From a virus, in the IMG/VR virus record IMGVR_UViG_3300025128_006668, positions 1-64,000 of that record: DNA of 64,000 bases; one strand, given 5' to 3'. The position numbers were made by a program, and so were the translations under genes. This document shows, one piece after another, positions 15,508 through 24,327 of the stretch. The first letter of the stretch is position 1. Each line of letters begins with the position of its first letter. Under the pieces are notes generated by a model. It made no database searches. It was not told where the DNA came from and saw only the letters and a list, made by a program, of their open reading frames with translations.

Positions 15508-16449
15508 ATGAAGATAGTATACGTTACAGGATGTTTAGGATTTATAGGATCTTACGTCACCAGAAGATGCCTAGAGCTTGGTTGGTATGTCAGGGGTGTT
15601 GATAGCTGTACGTATGCTTCAAACACTAGGCTGCTAGATGAATTCTTCTCTTACGCTAATTTCTCGTTTGAAAAGAAGGATATAAATGATATTGACTTTC
15701 TCTATGACTGTGATTATGTTATTAATACAGCCGCTGAGACACATGTCGGAAATTCAATAGTTAGTAGCGAAGAGTTTGTGGATTCAAACATACAGGGAGT
15801 CCACCACCTCCTTCAGCTTATAAGAAACTTTAGACAAGAAGGCAAGGATGTGCCGGTACTATTTCATTTCAGCACTGATGAAGTTTACGGAGACATAAAC
15901 AACGGAGAACATACAGAAGATGATCTACTGAAACCATCAAATCCTTATTCGGCAACAAAAGCTTCGGCTGATATGCTTGTTTTAGCATGGTCTAGAACAT
16001 ATGGCATTCCATATGTCATTCTAAGACCAACTAACAACTACGGAGAGGGACAGTATGTAGAGAAACTTATTCCTAAGTGCTGCAAGTACATAGAGCTGGG
16101 CAAAAAGATTCCACTCCACAATAACGGAGAACCTATTAGAAACTGGTTACACGCAGACGATACAGCTGCATCTGTAATTACGATCATAGAGTCGGGAAAA
16201 ACAAATGAGATATACAATGTCTGTGGAGGTTTTGAACAAAAGAATATTGATACAGTCTCTAAAATATTAGAACAGTATGGCAAGACGATAGAGGAAAATG
16301 TAGACCTATCCATTACTCGACCGGGACAAGATGTCAGATACGCACTAAACGACGACAAGTTACGATCTCTAGGCTGGGAGCCTAAAAGAAACTTTGACGA
16401 AGAGATAAAAGACATAGTAGAATATTACAAAGGAAGATTCATATGGTAA
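15508..16449 (+). CDS. dTDP-glucose 4,6-dehydratase-like SDR (RmlB family)
   Basis: 313 residues. VYVTGCLGFIGSYVTRR binds NAD. FHFSTDEVYGDI is the RmlB-type catalytic block, with Asp-Glu after Thr, and NPYSATKASADM gives Tyr-x3-Lys. ILRPTNNYGEGQ and VEKLIPKC then the RNWLHADD substrate loop follow. It should produce a 4-keto-6-deoxy nucleotide sugar, the substrate type needed by the adjacent ColD-like enzyme. Which nucleotide it uses (dTDP, CDP, GDP) is not settled. Confidence 0.85.
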   Translation: MKIVYVTGCLGFIGSYVTRRCLELGWYVRGVDSCTYASNTRLLDEFFSYANFSFEKKDINDIDFLYDCDYVINTAAETHVGNSIVSSEEFVDSNIQGVHHLLQLIRNFRQEGKDVPVLFHFSTDEVYGDINNGEHTEDDLLKPSNPYSATKASADMLVLAWSRTYGIPYVILRPTNNYGEGQYVEKLIPKCCKYIELGKKIPLHNNGEPIRNWLHADDTAASVITIIESGKTNEIYNVCGGFEQKNIDTVSKILEQYGKTIEENVDLSITRPGQDVRYALNDDKLRSLGWEPKRNFDEEIKDIVEYYKGRFIW

Positions 16450-16760
16450 TCTATGTAGACATTGACAACACTATATGCAGCACTTTAGACGTATCGGATT
16501 ACTCATCGAGCAAGCCTATAATGGAAAATATTGCTAAAGTTAACTCGCTTTATGATCAAGGTCACACGATAGTATATTGGACAGCCAGAGGGTCTGTTTC
16601 TGGGAAGGACTTTACAGAACTTACCGAGCAACAGCTCAAACAGTGGGGCGTAAAATACCACGAGGTTAAACTAGGAAAACCCGCATACGACATGTTTGTA
16701 GATGACAAAGCTATAAATTCAGATAACTTCTTTGGCTTTTTTAACAAGGAACTAATATGA
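16443..16760 (+). CDS. Small HAD-superfamily phosphatase (capsule-type)
   Basis: 105 residues. YVDIDNTICSTL is HAD motif I (DxDxT), HTIVYWTARGSVSGKD motif II, and GKPAYDMFVDDKAI motifs III/IV. This compact cap-less type recurs in capsule and LPS loci and is thought to act on sugar phosphates. It overlaps the dehydratase stop by 7 nt, and its stop overlaps the NeuB start (ATGA). Confidence 0.8.
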   Translation: MVIYVDIDNTICSTLDVSDYSSSKPIMENIAKVNSLYDQGHTIVYWTARGSVSGKDFTELTEQQLKQWGVKYHEVKLGKPAYDMFVDDKAINSDNFFGFFNKELI

Positions 16761-18298
16761 GAAAAACAAGTACACTAGTAATATATGAGATGGCTAACAA
16801 TCACATGGGTGATGTGGATCATGCTAAACGTATGATAGATAGATATGCAGATATTTCATGCTTATATGGAGATGTCTTCGACTTCGCGTGGAAGTTTCAA
16901 TTTAGAGACTTAGAAACATTCATCCACAAAGATTATGTCGGCAAGGATGACCATAAATATGTAAAGAGGTTTTCTGAGACAAGGCTTTCTGCTGAGCAAT
17001 TTCAAGAACTAAAAGAGTATGCTGAGAACAGGAACTTCTTGACTATGTGTACGGGCTTTGATGAGCCTTCGGTTGACTTAATAGAATCTATGGGGTTTGA
17101 TATACTTAAGGTAGCTAGTTGCTCTTTTACTGACTGGCCTCTGCTAAATAGAATTGCAAATTCAGATAAGCCAATTATTCTTTCTACTGCAGGATCAACA
17201 TTTGATGACATTGACAGAGTCGTAAGCTTTCTAGAGCATAGAGAAAAGAGCTTCTCATTAATGCATTGCGTTGGAGAATATCCTACCAAGCACTCAAACT
17301 TACAACTAAATCAAATTACGGCGTTAAAAAATAGATATCCGTCTATTGAGGTTGGCTACTCTACACATGAGAGCCCAACGGAGGTAAGAGCAATCCAGCT
17401 GGCTATAGCCAAGGGCGCTACAATAGTCGAAAAGCATGTAGCTTTAGAAACTTCTGAGTATAAACCAAATGCATATTCAGTAACGCCAGAACAAATGGCA
17501 GACTGGCTAGCTTCGGCCTACGCTGCTATTGAAATGTGTGGGGAGACAGAGTTTAGATTAGAGGCGTCAGAAAAAGAATTATCCGACCTTAGACAATTTA
17601 AGAGAGGGGTTTTCCTAAAGAGAGACATCTCTCAAGGAGAAAGCATCTCTCCAGATGATGTTTACTGCGCTTGGCCAAATGAAGATGGTCAACTACTTGC
17701 ATCAGACCTGTCTAAGTACAACGAGTTTGTTTCTACACGTAACCTATCTGCTGACTCGGCTCTACATTCTGACGGTCTTGAGATTAATAACACAAGAGGC
17801 AAGGTCTGGGATATAGTTCAAGAGGTCAAGGAATTTTTGAATAGTTCAAATGTTATATTCCCTAAGCATGCAGATCTAGAGATATCTCACCATTATGGTT
17901 TAGAAAATTTCAAGGACACTGGTATAAGTATGATAACTGTGGTGAACAGAGAATATTGCAAAAAGTTGATTATAGTCTTAGCAAATCAGACTCATCCTGA
18001 GCAATATCACTTAAAGAAAGAAGAAACCTTTGTTGTGTTGCATGGAAAGCTAGAGTTAAAGTTATCAAAATTGAATCATGTGCCTAACAGTTGGGATGAG
18101 ATTGAAACTACAACACACTCAATGACGGCTGGAGATATAATTACTATAGAACCAGAGGTTAGACATGAATTCTTTAGCGAGGAAGGATGTATTTTAGAAG
18201 AGGTTTCCTCTACTCACTATGTAGATGATTCGTATTACACCGACCCTGCTATTGCGGAAAACAAAAACAGAAAGACATTCGTATCGTATTGGAACTAA
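16757..18298 (+). CDS. NeuB-type nonulosonate synthase with SAF and cupin domains
   Basis: 513 residues. Residues 1-270 are the NeuB barrel: YEMANNHMGD, FLTMCTGFDEPS, VASCSFTDWPLL, HCVGEYPT, VGYSTHE and EKHVAL. Residues about 290-345 are the SAF/antifreeze-like domain (GVFLKRDISQGESISPDDV). The last ~150 residues add a cupin (QYHLKKEETFVVLHGKLEL, AGDIITIEPEVRHEF). The core condenses phosphoenolpyruvate with a hexosamine-type sugar to give sialic-, legionaminic- or pseudaminic-acid-like products. The extra cupin resembles the free cupin at 5892. No CMP-transferase of NeuA type was seen nearby. Confidence 0.85.
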   Translation: MRKTSTLVIYEMANNHMGDVDHAKRMIDRYADISCLYGDVFDFAWKFQFRDLETFIHKDYVGKDDHKYVKRFSETRLSAEQFQELKEYAENRNFLTMCTGFDEPSVDLIESMGFDILKVASCSFTDWPLLNRIANSDKPIILSTAGSTFDDIDRVVSFLEHREKSFSLMHCVGEYPTKHSNLQLNQITALKNRYPSIEVGYSTHESPTEVRAIQLAIAKGATIVEKHVALETSEYKPNAYSVTPEQMADWLASAYAAIEMCGETEFRLEASEKELSDLRQFKRGVFLKRDISQGESISPDDVYCAWPNEDGQLLASDLSKYNEFVSTRNLSADSALHSDGLEINNTRGKVWDIVQEVKEFLNSSNVIFPKHADLEISHHYGLENFKDTGISMITVVNREYCKKLIIVLANQTHPEQYHLKKEETFVVLHGKLELKLSKLNHVPNSWDEIETTTHSMTAGDIITIEPEVRHEFFSEEGCILEEVSSTHYVDDSYYTDPAIAENKNRKTFVSYWN

Positions 18299-18299
18299 G

Positions 18300-20111
18300 A
18301 TGAAAGTATCTGATTATATTGCTAGAACAGTATCCGAGTATGCCAAACACCTTTTCCTAATTCCCGGAGGAGGATGTATACATCTAGTCGATTCATTTTC
18401 TAAAACCGACATGGACTTGATTGCAAATCTGCATGAACAGGGTGCTTCAATATGTGCTGAGTCATACGGTCAGTACACAAACCAGCTAGGAGTTGCTCTT
18501 GTGACAACAGGCCCCGGAGCAACCAATGCAGTGACTGGTATTGCTTCAGCTTGGCTAGATTCTATACCTGTACTCTTAATAACTGGTCAGGTACAAAACA
18601 AAGACCGTGTGGGAGATAGAGGTACTAGACAGATAGGTTTTCAGGAGATAAATTCTGTATCAATATACGATGGTATTACAAAATATGCTGTGACAGTTGA
18701 CGATGCCAGTCTTGTTAGGTATCATCTTGAAAAGGCGATCTGGGAAGCCACCAATGGCAGAAAGGGGCCAGTACTAATAGATGTTCCTCTAGACATACAA
18801 GCCGCTGAAATAAACCCTGATGAGCTAGTCGGCTTCAATCCAAAAACCAAGAGTGACATAAGGCCAATTACAGAGTACGCAATGCTTAAGGAAGCAGACG
18901 AATCCATAAAAGCATTGTTTGAGGCCAAACGTCCGATGATACTTGTAGGGAATGGGGTGCGTCTCTCTGGTGCAGAGGAAGAGTTTTTAAAGTTTGCTAA
19001 GTTAGCAGACGTGCCAGTTTTAACAAGCTGGAAAGCACTTGACTTTTTTGACGAGTCTGATTGTCAGTATGTGGGAAGACCGGGAGGAGTAGGTCAGAGG
19101 GGAGCGAACTTCAATCAGCAGAATGCAGACTTCATATTAGTTATTGGAGCAAGACTCGATCATGGACAGCTGGCATATCAACCTCAATACTTTGCCAGAG
19201 AAGCAACAAAATGTATAGTGGATATAGATTATAGCGAGATCAACAAGTTAGGTATACATCTTGAGTATGCGCTTCCTATGGACGCAAAGGAGTATCTACA
19301 AAGAGGTTGCGCGTTGATCGAAAAAGAATCCTTAAGGTCACAGCAAAAAGATTTATGGTCAGAGTTTTGTCGAGGACTGTATGATAAGTATCCTGTTATT
19401 CTTCCGGAACATCTAGAAGATTCAGAGTTCATAAATAACTATGCCTTTATGTCTCATCTCTCAGATCTTTTACCTAGCAACTCATTAGTTATCCCCGGAA
19501 GCTCTGGTGCTTGCAGTGAGGTAACGATGCAGGCTTTTAAGTGCAAGAAAGGCACTCGTGTATACAATAGCGAGGGGCTTGGCTCTATGGGCTTTGGAAT
19601 TCCTTCTGCGATTGGTGGGTGTCTAGCTAGTGACAGAAGGGAAACAATATGCATAGATGGTGACGGCGGCTTTGTCATGAATGTACAAGAGCTAGAGGTT
19701 GTAAAAAGATATAACTTGCCAATTAAATTCTTCATACTGAATAATGATGGATACGGCTCTATCAAAACAACTCAGAACACTCACTTCAATGGCGATCTTG
19801 TGGCAAGCGACCCTTCTAGTGGACTAACCCTCCCTCCAATAGAACTTAATGCTCAAGCATATGGAATACCCTTCGTAAGGATAGAAGACCAAAAAGAACT
19901 AAGGGAAAGAATTCAAGAGGTGCTAGAAACTTCGGGGCCGGTTGTCTGTGAGCTCATGGTTGATCCGAATCATATGACATTACCTAAGGCATCTGTCTAT
20001 AAAAAATCGGACGGAAGCTTTGCGACTAGACCTATGGAAGACCTGTTCCCATTCTTAGAAAGGGAAGAATTTTTATCGAACCTTCTTGTAGAGGAAGTTA
20101 CTTTTGACTAA
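18300..20111 (+). CDS. Acetolactate synthase-like ThDP-dependent enzyme
   Basis: 603 residues, full ALS length. IPGGGCIHLVDSF then HEQGASICAESYGQYT places the catalytic Glu (about residue 46). GVALVTTGPGATNAVTGIASAW is the family signature, the middle domain has GVRLSGAEEEFLKFA, and CIDGDGGFVMN with LNNDGYGSIKTTQ binds ThDP-Mg. In this context a housekeeping ALS role is less likely than two-carbon transfer onto a ketosugar, as by YerE in yersiniose synthesis, or decarboxylation. The start is the ATG at 18300 just after the NeuB stop. Confidence 0.85.
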   Translation: MKVSDYIARTVSEYAKHLFLIPGGGCIHLVDSFSKTDMDLIANLHEQGASICAESYGQYTNQLGVALVTTGPGATNAVTGIASAWLDSIPVLLITGQVQNKDRVGDRGTRQIGFQEINSVSIYDGITKYAVTVDDASLVRYHLEKAIWEATNGRKGPVLIDVPLDIQAAEINPDELVGFNPKTKSDIRPITEYAMLKEADESIKALFEAKRPMILVGNGVRLSGAEEEFLKFAKLADVPVLTSWKALDFFDESDCQYVGRPGGVGQRGANFNQQNADFILVIGARLDHGQLAYQPQYFAREATKCIVDIDYSEINKLGIHLEYALPMDAKEYLQRGCALIEKESLRSQQKDLWSEFCRGLYDKYPVILPEHLEDSEFINNYAFMSHLSDLLPSNSLVIPGSSGACSEVTMQAFKCKKGTRVYNSEGLGSMGFGIPSAIGGCLASDRRETICIDGDGGFVMNVQELEVVKRYNLPIKFFILNNDGYGSIKTTQNTHFNGDLVASDPSSGLTLPPIELNAQAYGIPFVRIEDQKELRERIQEVLETSGPVVCELMVDPNHMTLPKASVYKKSDGSFATRPMEDLFPFLEREEFLSNLLVEEVTFD

Positions 20112-20982
20112 GACTGTTTTGTTGACAGGCGGTAATGGTTTCATAGCTAGAAGCCTAAATGAAAGCCTGCTAGAATACAATGTTCTTTGCCTTAGCAAGG
20201 AGCAACTAAATCTTCTAGACGCAGAGTCTGTCCAAAAGTCAATACAAGCCAATTCTGTAGACGTAGTGATTCATTGTGCTACATATGATGCAGCTCCAGA
20301 GTTTTCGACTAAAGACCCGAATAAAGTCTTAGAAAAAAATACAAGGATGTTTCATAATCTGGCAAGGTGCAGTGACAAGTTTGAAAAGATGATTTACTTT
20401 GGTTCCGGTGCGGAATTTAGCAGGCCGCACTGGAAGCCTTACATGTCAGAAGAATACTTCGATAAGCATGTACCTGACGACCAATACGGCTACTCAAAGT
20501 ACCTGATGAACAAGCATACCATAAGTTCCAATAATATATATAATCTCAGAGTCTTTGGTTTGTTTGGATTTTATGATGACTGGAGATATAGGTTCATTCC
20601 GAACGCATGCTGTAAAGCCTTATTAGATATGCCAATCAAGATGAGGCACAATGCAATATTTGATTACACTTATATTGATGACTTGGTCAGAGTCGTAAGG
20701 TGGGCAATAGATGGAAGACCAAAACACAAGGACTACAATGTTTGTACATCAAATCCACAGACCTATCAATATCTAGCATCTAGTATTTTAAAACAAGCTG
20801 GAAAAGATCTAGATGTAATAATTGAAAATAAGTCTCCGGCATACGAGTATAGTGGAGATAACTCAAGGATTATCAAAGAAACAGGTATGTCATTTATGAG
20901 CGTAGAAGAGTCTATCGAAAAGATATACACTCTATATAAAAAAAATAAGAGTATAATTAACAAAGAGCTTTTTGTATACTAG
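20104..20982 (+). CDS. NAD(P)-dependent sugar reductase/epimerase (SDR)
   Basis: 292 residues from TTG. TVLLTGGNGFIARSLNES binds the cofactor, VDVVIHCATYDA follows, and MIYFGSGAEFSR with YGYSKYLMNKH supplies Ser and Tyr-x3-Lys. RVFGLFGFYDDWRYRFIP is reminiscent of GDP-fucose synthase-like reductases. In a yersiniose-type pathway a reductase follows the ThDP enzyme, and this gene overlaps it by 8 nt. That assignment is inferred from context. Confidence 0.78.
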   Translation: MTKTVLLTGGNGFIARSLNESLLEYNVLCLSKEQLNLLDAESVQKSIQANSVDVVIHCATYDAAPEFSTKDPNKVLEKNTRMFHNLARCSDKFEKMIYFGSGAEFSRPHWKPYMSEEYFDKHVPDDQYGYSKYLMNKHTISSNNIYNLRVFGLFGFYDDWRYRFIPNACCKALLDMPIKMRHNAIFDYTYIDDLVRVVRWAIDGRPKHKDYNVCTSNPQTYQYLASSILKQAGKDLDVIIENKSPAYEYSGDNSRIIKETGMSFMSVEESIEKIYTLYKKNKSIINKELFVY

Positions 20983-20993
20983 AGGTTATAATC

Positions 20994-21602
20994 ATGAAAA
21001 ACTTTATAGAAGAGTTAGACACGATCAAAGATTACTACAGGGCGGGAAATCCGAGCCAAGGGCTTCCGGAAGAGCTATTCTTGTTTGTAAGTAGATGCAC
21101 TCCTATTGTGAATGTAGATACGCTTGCTTACGATAAAGAGAAGGGATTCTTACTTTCTTGGAGAGATGATGAATATGCTGGGAAGGGATGGCATGTTCCC
21201 GGAGGTATAGTTAGATTTAAAGAGAAGGTTGAAGACAGATTGCAAAAAACAGTTATTTCTGAACTAAAATGCACTAGAAACTTTACGTTTACAGCCTCTC
21301 CTGTTACAGTTCAGGAAGTCTTCCCAGACCATGAGACTAGAGGTCACTTCGTATCTTTCTTGTATACTGTTAGACTTCCAGAATATTATGAAATAGATAA
21401 TGGTAGCCTTTCTGCTACTGATGCTGGCTTCTTACAATGGCATAAAGAATGCCCAGATAACTTGGTTGAGTGTCAAGATATGTATATCCCTTTTATAGAT
21501 CACCAGTTCTATGATATAAATACACACTTGTCTCCAGATCCTCTACCCTCAGAAAGTCAACAGTCACAACAAGACGAAGAAGACTGCGGCTGTGGTAGCT
21601 AA
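20994..21602 (+). CDS. Nudix hydrolase, GDP-mannose mannosyl hydrolase-like
   Basis: 202 residues. LLSWRDDEYAGKGWHVPGG opens the domain. The Nudix box GGIVRFKEKVEDRLQKTVIS lacks the canonical REUxEE, as in the GDP-mannose mannosyl hydrolase family, which hydrolyses GDP-hexoses with inversion. The C-terminus is low-complexity and acidic, ending DEEDCGCGS, an odd Cys-Gly tail. It probably adjusts nucleotide-sugar pools or is a regulator of the island. Confidence 0.75.
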   Translation: MKNFIEELDTIKDYYRAGNPSQGLPEELFLFVSRCTPIVNVDTLAYDKEKGFLLSWRDDEYAGKGWHVPGGIVRFKEKVEDRLQKTVISELKCTRNFTFTASPVTVQEVFPDHETRGHFVSFLYTVRLPEYYEIDNGSLSATDAGFLQWHKECPDNLVECQDMYIPFIDHQFYDINTHLSPDPLPSESQQSQQDEEDCGCGS

Positions 21603-21631
21603 ATAAGCGGCTAAATTGTAAGGATAAAACA

Positions 21632-22312
21632 ATGACGGCAGTGAGAAAGATTACGCCGGACACATACCCTCCGGAGCCAGATGATGTTTTTTCTTTAGAA
21701 CGACAAGATGAATTTGTTTACCATCTACTAGTTAAGCACATGTCTTCCAAAGGTACATTTCTAGACGTAGGGTGTGCGGCACCGGTAGGAGCTAACAATA
21801 CTTATGTATTGGAAAAGTACTTTGGCTGGGATGGGTTTGCTTTTGATATAGGTAATGTAGAAGAAGATAAAAACTGGAGCAAGTTCAGATGCACTCCATT
21901 TTATCAAGTAGATGCAACATCAGATAAGTTCTCTCGGTTATTGCAAGATTTGCTAGATGATAGGGTCGTAGAATATATATCGCTAGACATAGACATGGAT
22001 AATACATCTTTCGCTCTTGATGGGCTAAGAAGGATAATTGATGCCGGAGTAACCTTTAAGTCAATGAGTTTAGAACATGAGTCATTTAAGTACGGCGACA
22101 AGATCGCAACACCAACAAGAAAACTTCTTAGACTTCATGGGTATGAGACTCTCTTTGAGGATGTGTCATTTGAAAATGGAAATCCTTGGGAAGATTGGTG
22201 GATTAAGCCAGATCTGATTCCAATAAAAAATATAATGGACATAAGGAAGGTTGGTGCTACCTTCAATGAGTGCATAGAAGCCTTAATGGAATTTACAAGT
22301 TATGAAATGTAG
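21632..22312 (+). CDS. SAM-dependent methyltransferase-like protein
   Basis: 226 residues. GTFLDVGCAAPVGANNTYVLE is a SAM-binding loop, WDGFAFDIGNVEED the acidic strand, and EYISLDIDMDNTSFALDG resembles the FkbM-type core, followed by LLRLHGYETLFEDV. It probably methylates a sugar or lipid intermediate. AAGGA precedes the ATG. It overlaps the next methyltransferase gene by 11 nt. Confidence 0.65.
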   Translation: MTAVRKITPDTYPPEPDDVFSLERQDEFVYHLLVKHMSSKGTFLDVGCAAPVGANNTYVLEKYFGWDGFAFDIGNVEEDKNWSKFRCTPFYQVDATSDKFSRLLQDLLDDRVVEYISLDIDMDNTSFALDGLRRIIDAGVTFKSMSLEHESFKYGDKIATPTRKLLRLHGYETLFEDVSFENGNPWEDWWIKPDLIPIKNIMDIRKVGATFNECIEALMEFTSYEM

Positions 22313-23444
22313 AGTATGTTGTGCTCCTCTGTTTGAGCACCCAATTTTTATACTAGAAGATATGCCAAAGGCAGCACAAGGCTTACCTAGCAGCTTAGAC
22401 ATAGCTATGAGAGAGTATCAAGGCATAACCCTTAAAGTATGCCAATGCTCCTCCTGCGGTTTAGTACAGCTAGACAACGAACTCGTACCCTACTACAAAG
22501 ATGTGATAAGGGCAACATCCGTTTCCGAGGAAATGAAATTCTTTAGGCTCGACCAGTTTCACAGGTTCATTTTGGAAAACGAACTATGGTCTAAAAAAGT
22601 TTTAGAGGTTGGATGTGGTAAGGGAGATTACCTCTCTATAATGAAGGAAGCCGGAGCTGATGCGTATGGAATAGAACACTGCCCTACGTCAGCTTTTTGT
22701 TGCAACGATAAGGGTCTTAATGTACAGTCCGGTTATATAGATAAGGCATCTTATAAACTTAATGAAGCTCCATTTGATGCGTTTTTTATAATGAACTTCT
22801 TTGAGCACCTACCAAATCCAAATGCTACATTGGAGTGCCTCAGTAATAATATTACAGAAGAGGCTGTTGGAATAATAGAAGTTCCCAACTTTGACATGAT
22901 GCTGTCTAATAATTTATTTTCAGAGTTCATACCAGATCACATATTTTATTTTACAGAGAAGACGCTTAGGTCAACTGTTGAAAGGGCCGGTTTTGAAGTG
23001 ATCTCGTGCGATAGCATATGGAACGATTATATTCTGTCAGTAACTGTAAAGAAGAAGAAAAAAATAGAGCGCTTAGACTTGTCCGAGTTTTATAAAAAAT
23101 TCTATACCGTTAAGGATGAGATACATTCGTATATAAGCTTATTTAGCGACGGTTCGGTTTCTGTATTTGGCGCTGGCCATCAGGCTTTAACTGTGGTGGC
23201 TATCTGCGACTTAAAACATAGAATTAAATATATAGTAGATGATGCTGTCTTTAAGCAACAAAAGTTTGCTCCATCAACATTTTTACCTATAGTTTCTAGA
23301 AAAAGTTTACATGAAGACCCTGTTGAAGGTATAATAATTATGGGAGCATCATATTCAGATGAAATATGTAAAAGCATTTTAGTAGAGTTCCCAGATTTGA
23401 GTGTAGCTATTTTAAGAGAAAATGGAATAGAGGTTATTAAATAA
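22302..23444 (+). CDS. Sugar C-methyltransferase (NovU/TylC3-like)
   Basis: 380 residues in the three-part layout of nucleotide-sugar C-methyltransferases. There is an N-terminal zinc-binding domain (CRVCCAPL, then CQCSSCGLVQL), a central SAM domain (VLEVGCGKGDYLSIM, FFEHLPNP, GIIEVPNF), and a C-terminal domain (SVFGAGHQALTVV, then IIIMGASYSDEI). The family adds a branching methyl to 4-ketosugars at C3. This supports branched-deoxysugar synthesis by the island. Confidence 0.85.
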   Translation: MKCRVCCAPLFEHPIFILEDMPKAAQGLPSSLDIAMREYQGITLKVCQCSSCGLVQLDNELVPYYKDVIRATSVSEEMKFFRLDQFHRFILENELWSKKVLEVGCGKGDYLSIMKEAGADAYGIEHCPTSAFCCNDKGLNVQSGYIDKASYKLNEAPFDAFFIMNFFEHLPNPNATLECLSNNITEEAVGIIEVPNFDMMLSNNLFSEFIPDHIFYFTEKTLRSTVERAGFEVISCDSIWNDYILSVTVKKKKKIERLDLSEFYKKFYTVKDEIHSYISLFSDGSVSVFGAGHQALTVVAICDLKHRIKYIVDDAVFKQQKFAPSTFLPIVSRKSLHEDPVEGIIIMGASYSDEICKSILVEFPDLSVAILRENGIEVIK

Positions 23445-23445
23445 C

Positions 23446-23889
23446 ATGGCAGAGCTATCAATAGATGTTACAGAACAAGGAGATGGTGAGAGGCCAAAGG
23501 TAGGAGACACTGTGATGATGCATTACATACTCTGGGCCAACCAAGGAGTCACTAGTTCAGAATATGACTATGACAAAGAAGAATATGTAGACGAAATCTG
23601 CTACAGTACATATGACGAGTCAATACCTTTATCAGGTCCAGTGCCTATAAAAATAGGTTCTACAACCCCAAAAGATGAGATATATACAAAAGGGCAGTCG
23701 ATTGAAGGAATAGACAAGGCTCTCTTATCCCTTAATGTAGGTGGTAAGGCGACTTTAGATATACCTTACGAGCTGGGATACGGAGAAGAAGGAGCTAGCA
23801 GTTTCCATACCTTTCACGGGTACAGAACGCCTCCTTATCAGTCTATACGGTGTAATATAGAAGTAGTGTCAATAATTGAGGAAGCTTAA
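23446..23889 (+). CDS. FKBP-type peptidyl-prolyl isomerase
   Basis: 147 residues forming one FKBP domain: GDTVMMHYILWANQG, then a longer-than-usual insertion (residues about 32-60), SIEGIDKALLSLNVGGKATLDIP and ELGYGEEGAS with the final RCNIEVVSII strand. It should catalyse proline isomerisation or act as a chaperone, perhaps for virion or Fe-S proteins. It begins 1 nt after the C-methyltransferase stop and is followed immediately by the next gene. Confidence 0.88.
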   Translation: MAELSIDVTEQGDGERPKVGDTVMMHYILWANQGVTSSEYDYDKEEYVDEICYSTYDESIPLSGPVPIKIGSTTPKDEIYTKGQSIEGIDKALLSLNVGGKATLDIPYELGYGEEGASSFHTFHGYRTPPYQSIRCNIEVVSIIEEA

Positions 23890-24327
23890 ATGGCTAAGAA
23901 AAAAGAGTTTGAGTCTAATGTAACTGGAGAAAAGTGGTTTAAGCATAACTCCAAAAGATGGTCTACTGTTATTAATCAAGTAGGAACTATCATGGAGGAC
24001 GAGATCCATGACGGTAAGCATGGGGAAAAGATCACGCTAAAAGCTGGCAGCAAGGTAATAATAGACGATATCCGAGGCAGAATTAAGCCTCAGTACAGAG
24101 TCATTGACTCTGATGGTAAGGTTTGGTTCGTGTCAGCTCTAAATGTCGAATTTAGCGAAGAGCAAAGAGAAGCTACAACTGATCATTACCAGTATCGAGG
24201 AGGTGTCAGAGTAGACAAAGGCTCAAGGCATGACGGAACACCATTAAATCCTCGCTATGAGGTAGACACTACAACAGAAGAAGAGTACAAAGCAGCAAGA
24301 AAATCAAGGAGTTCACAGAATGGCTAA
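23890..24327 (+). CDS. Hypothetical protein, 145 aa
   Basis: A basic, soluble protein with an SH3-like run (GEKITLKAGSKVIIDDIRGR, then YRVIDSDGKVWFVSALNVEF) and a disordered charged end. It begins right after the FKBP stop and overlaps the radical SAM gene by 8 nt. A partner or substrate role for that enzyme is possible but not shown by the sequence. Confidence 0.6.
   Translation: MAKKKEFESNVTGEKWFKHNSKRWSTVINQVGTIMEDEIHDGKHGEKITLKAGSKVIIDDIRGRIKPQYRVIDSDGKVWFVSALNVEFSEEQREATTDHYQYRGGVRVDKGSRHDGTPLNPRYEVDTTTEEEYKAARKSRSSQNG

Noticed and set aside
18225-18299. Longer start for the ThDP enzyme inside the NeuB gene
   Set aside because: The upstream extension (IRITPTLLLRKTKTERHSYR) is not ThDP-family-like and overlaps NeuB in another frame; the ATG at 18300 opens directly on the conserved domain.
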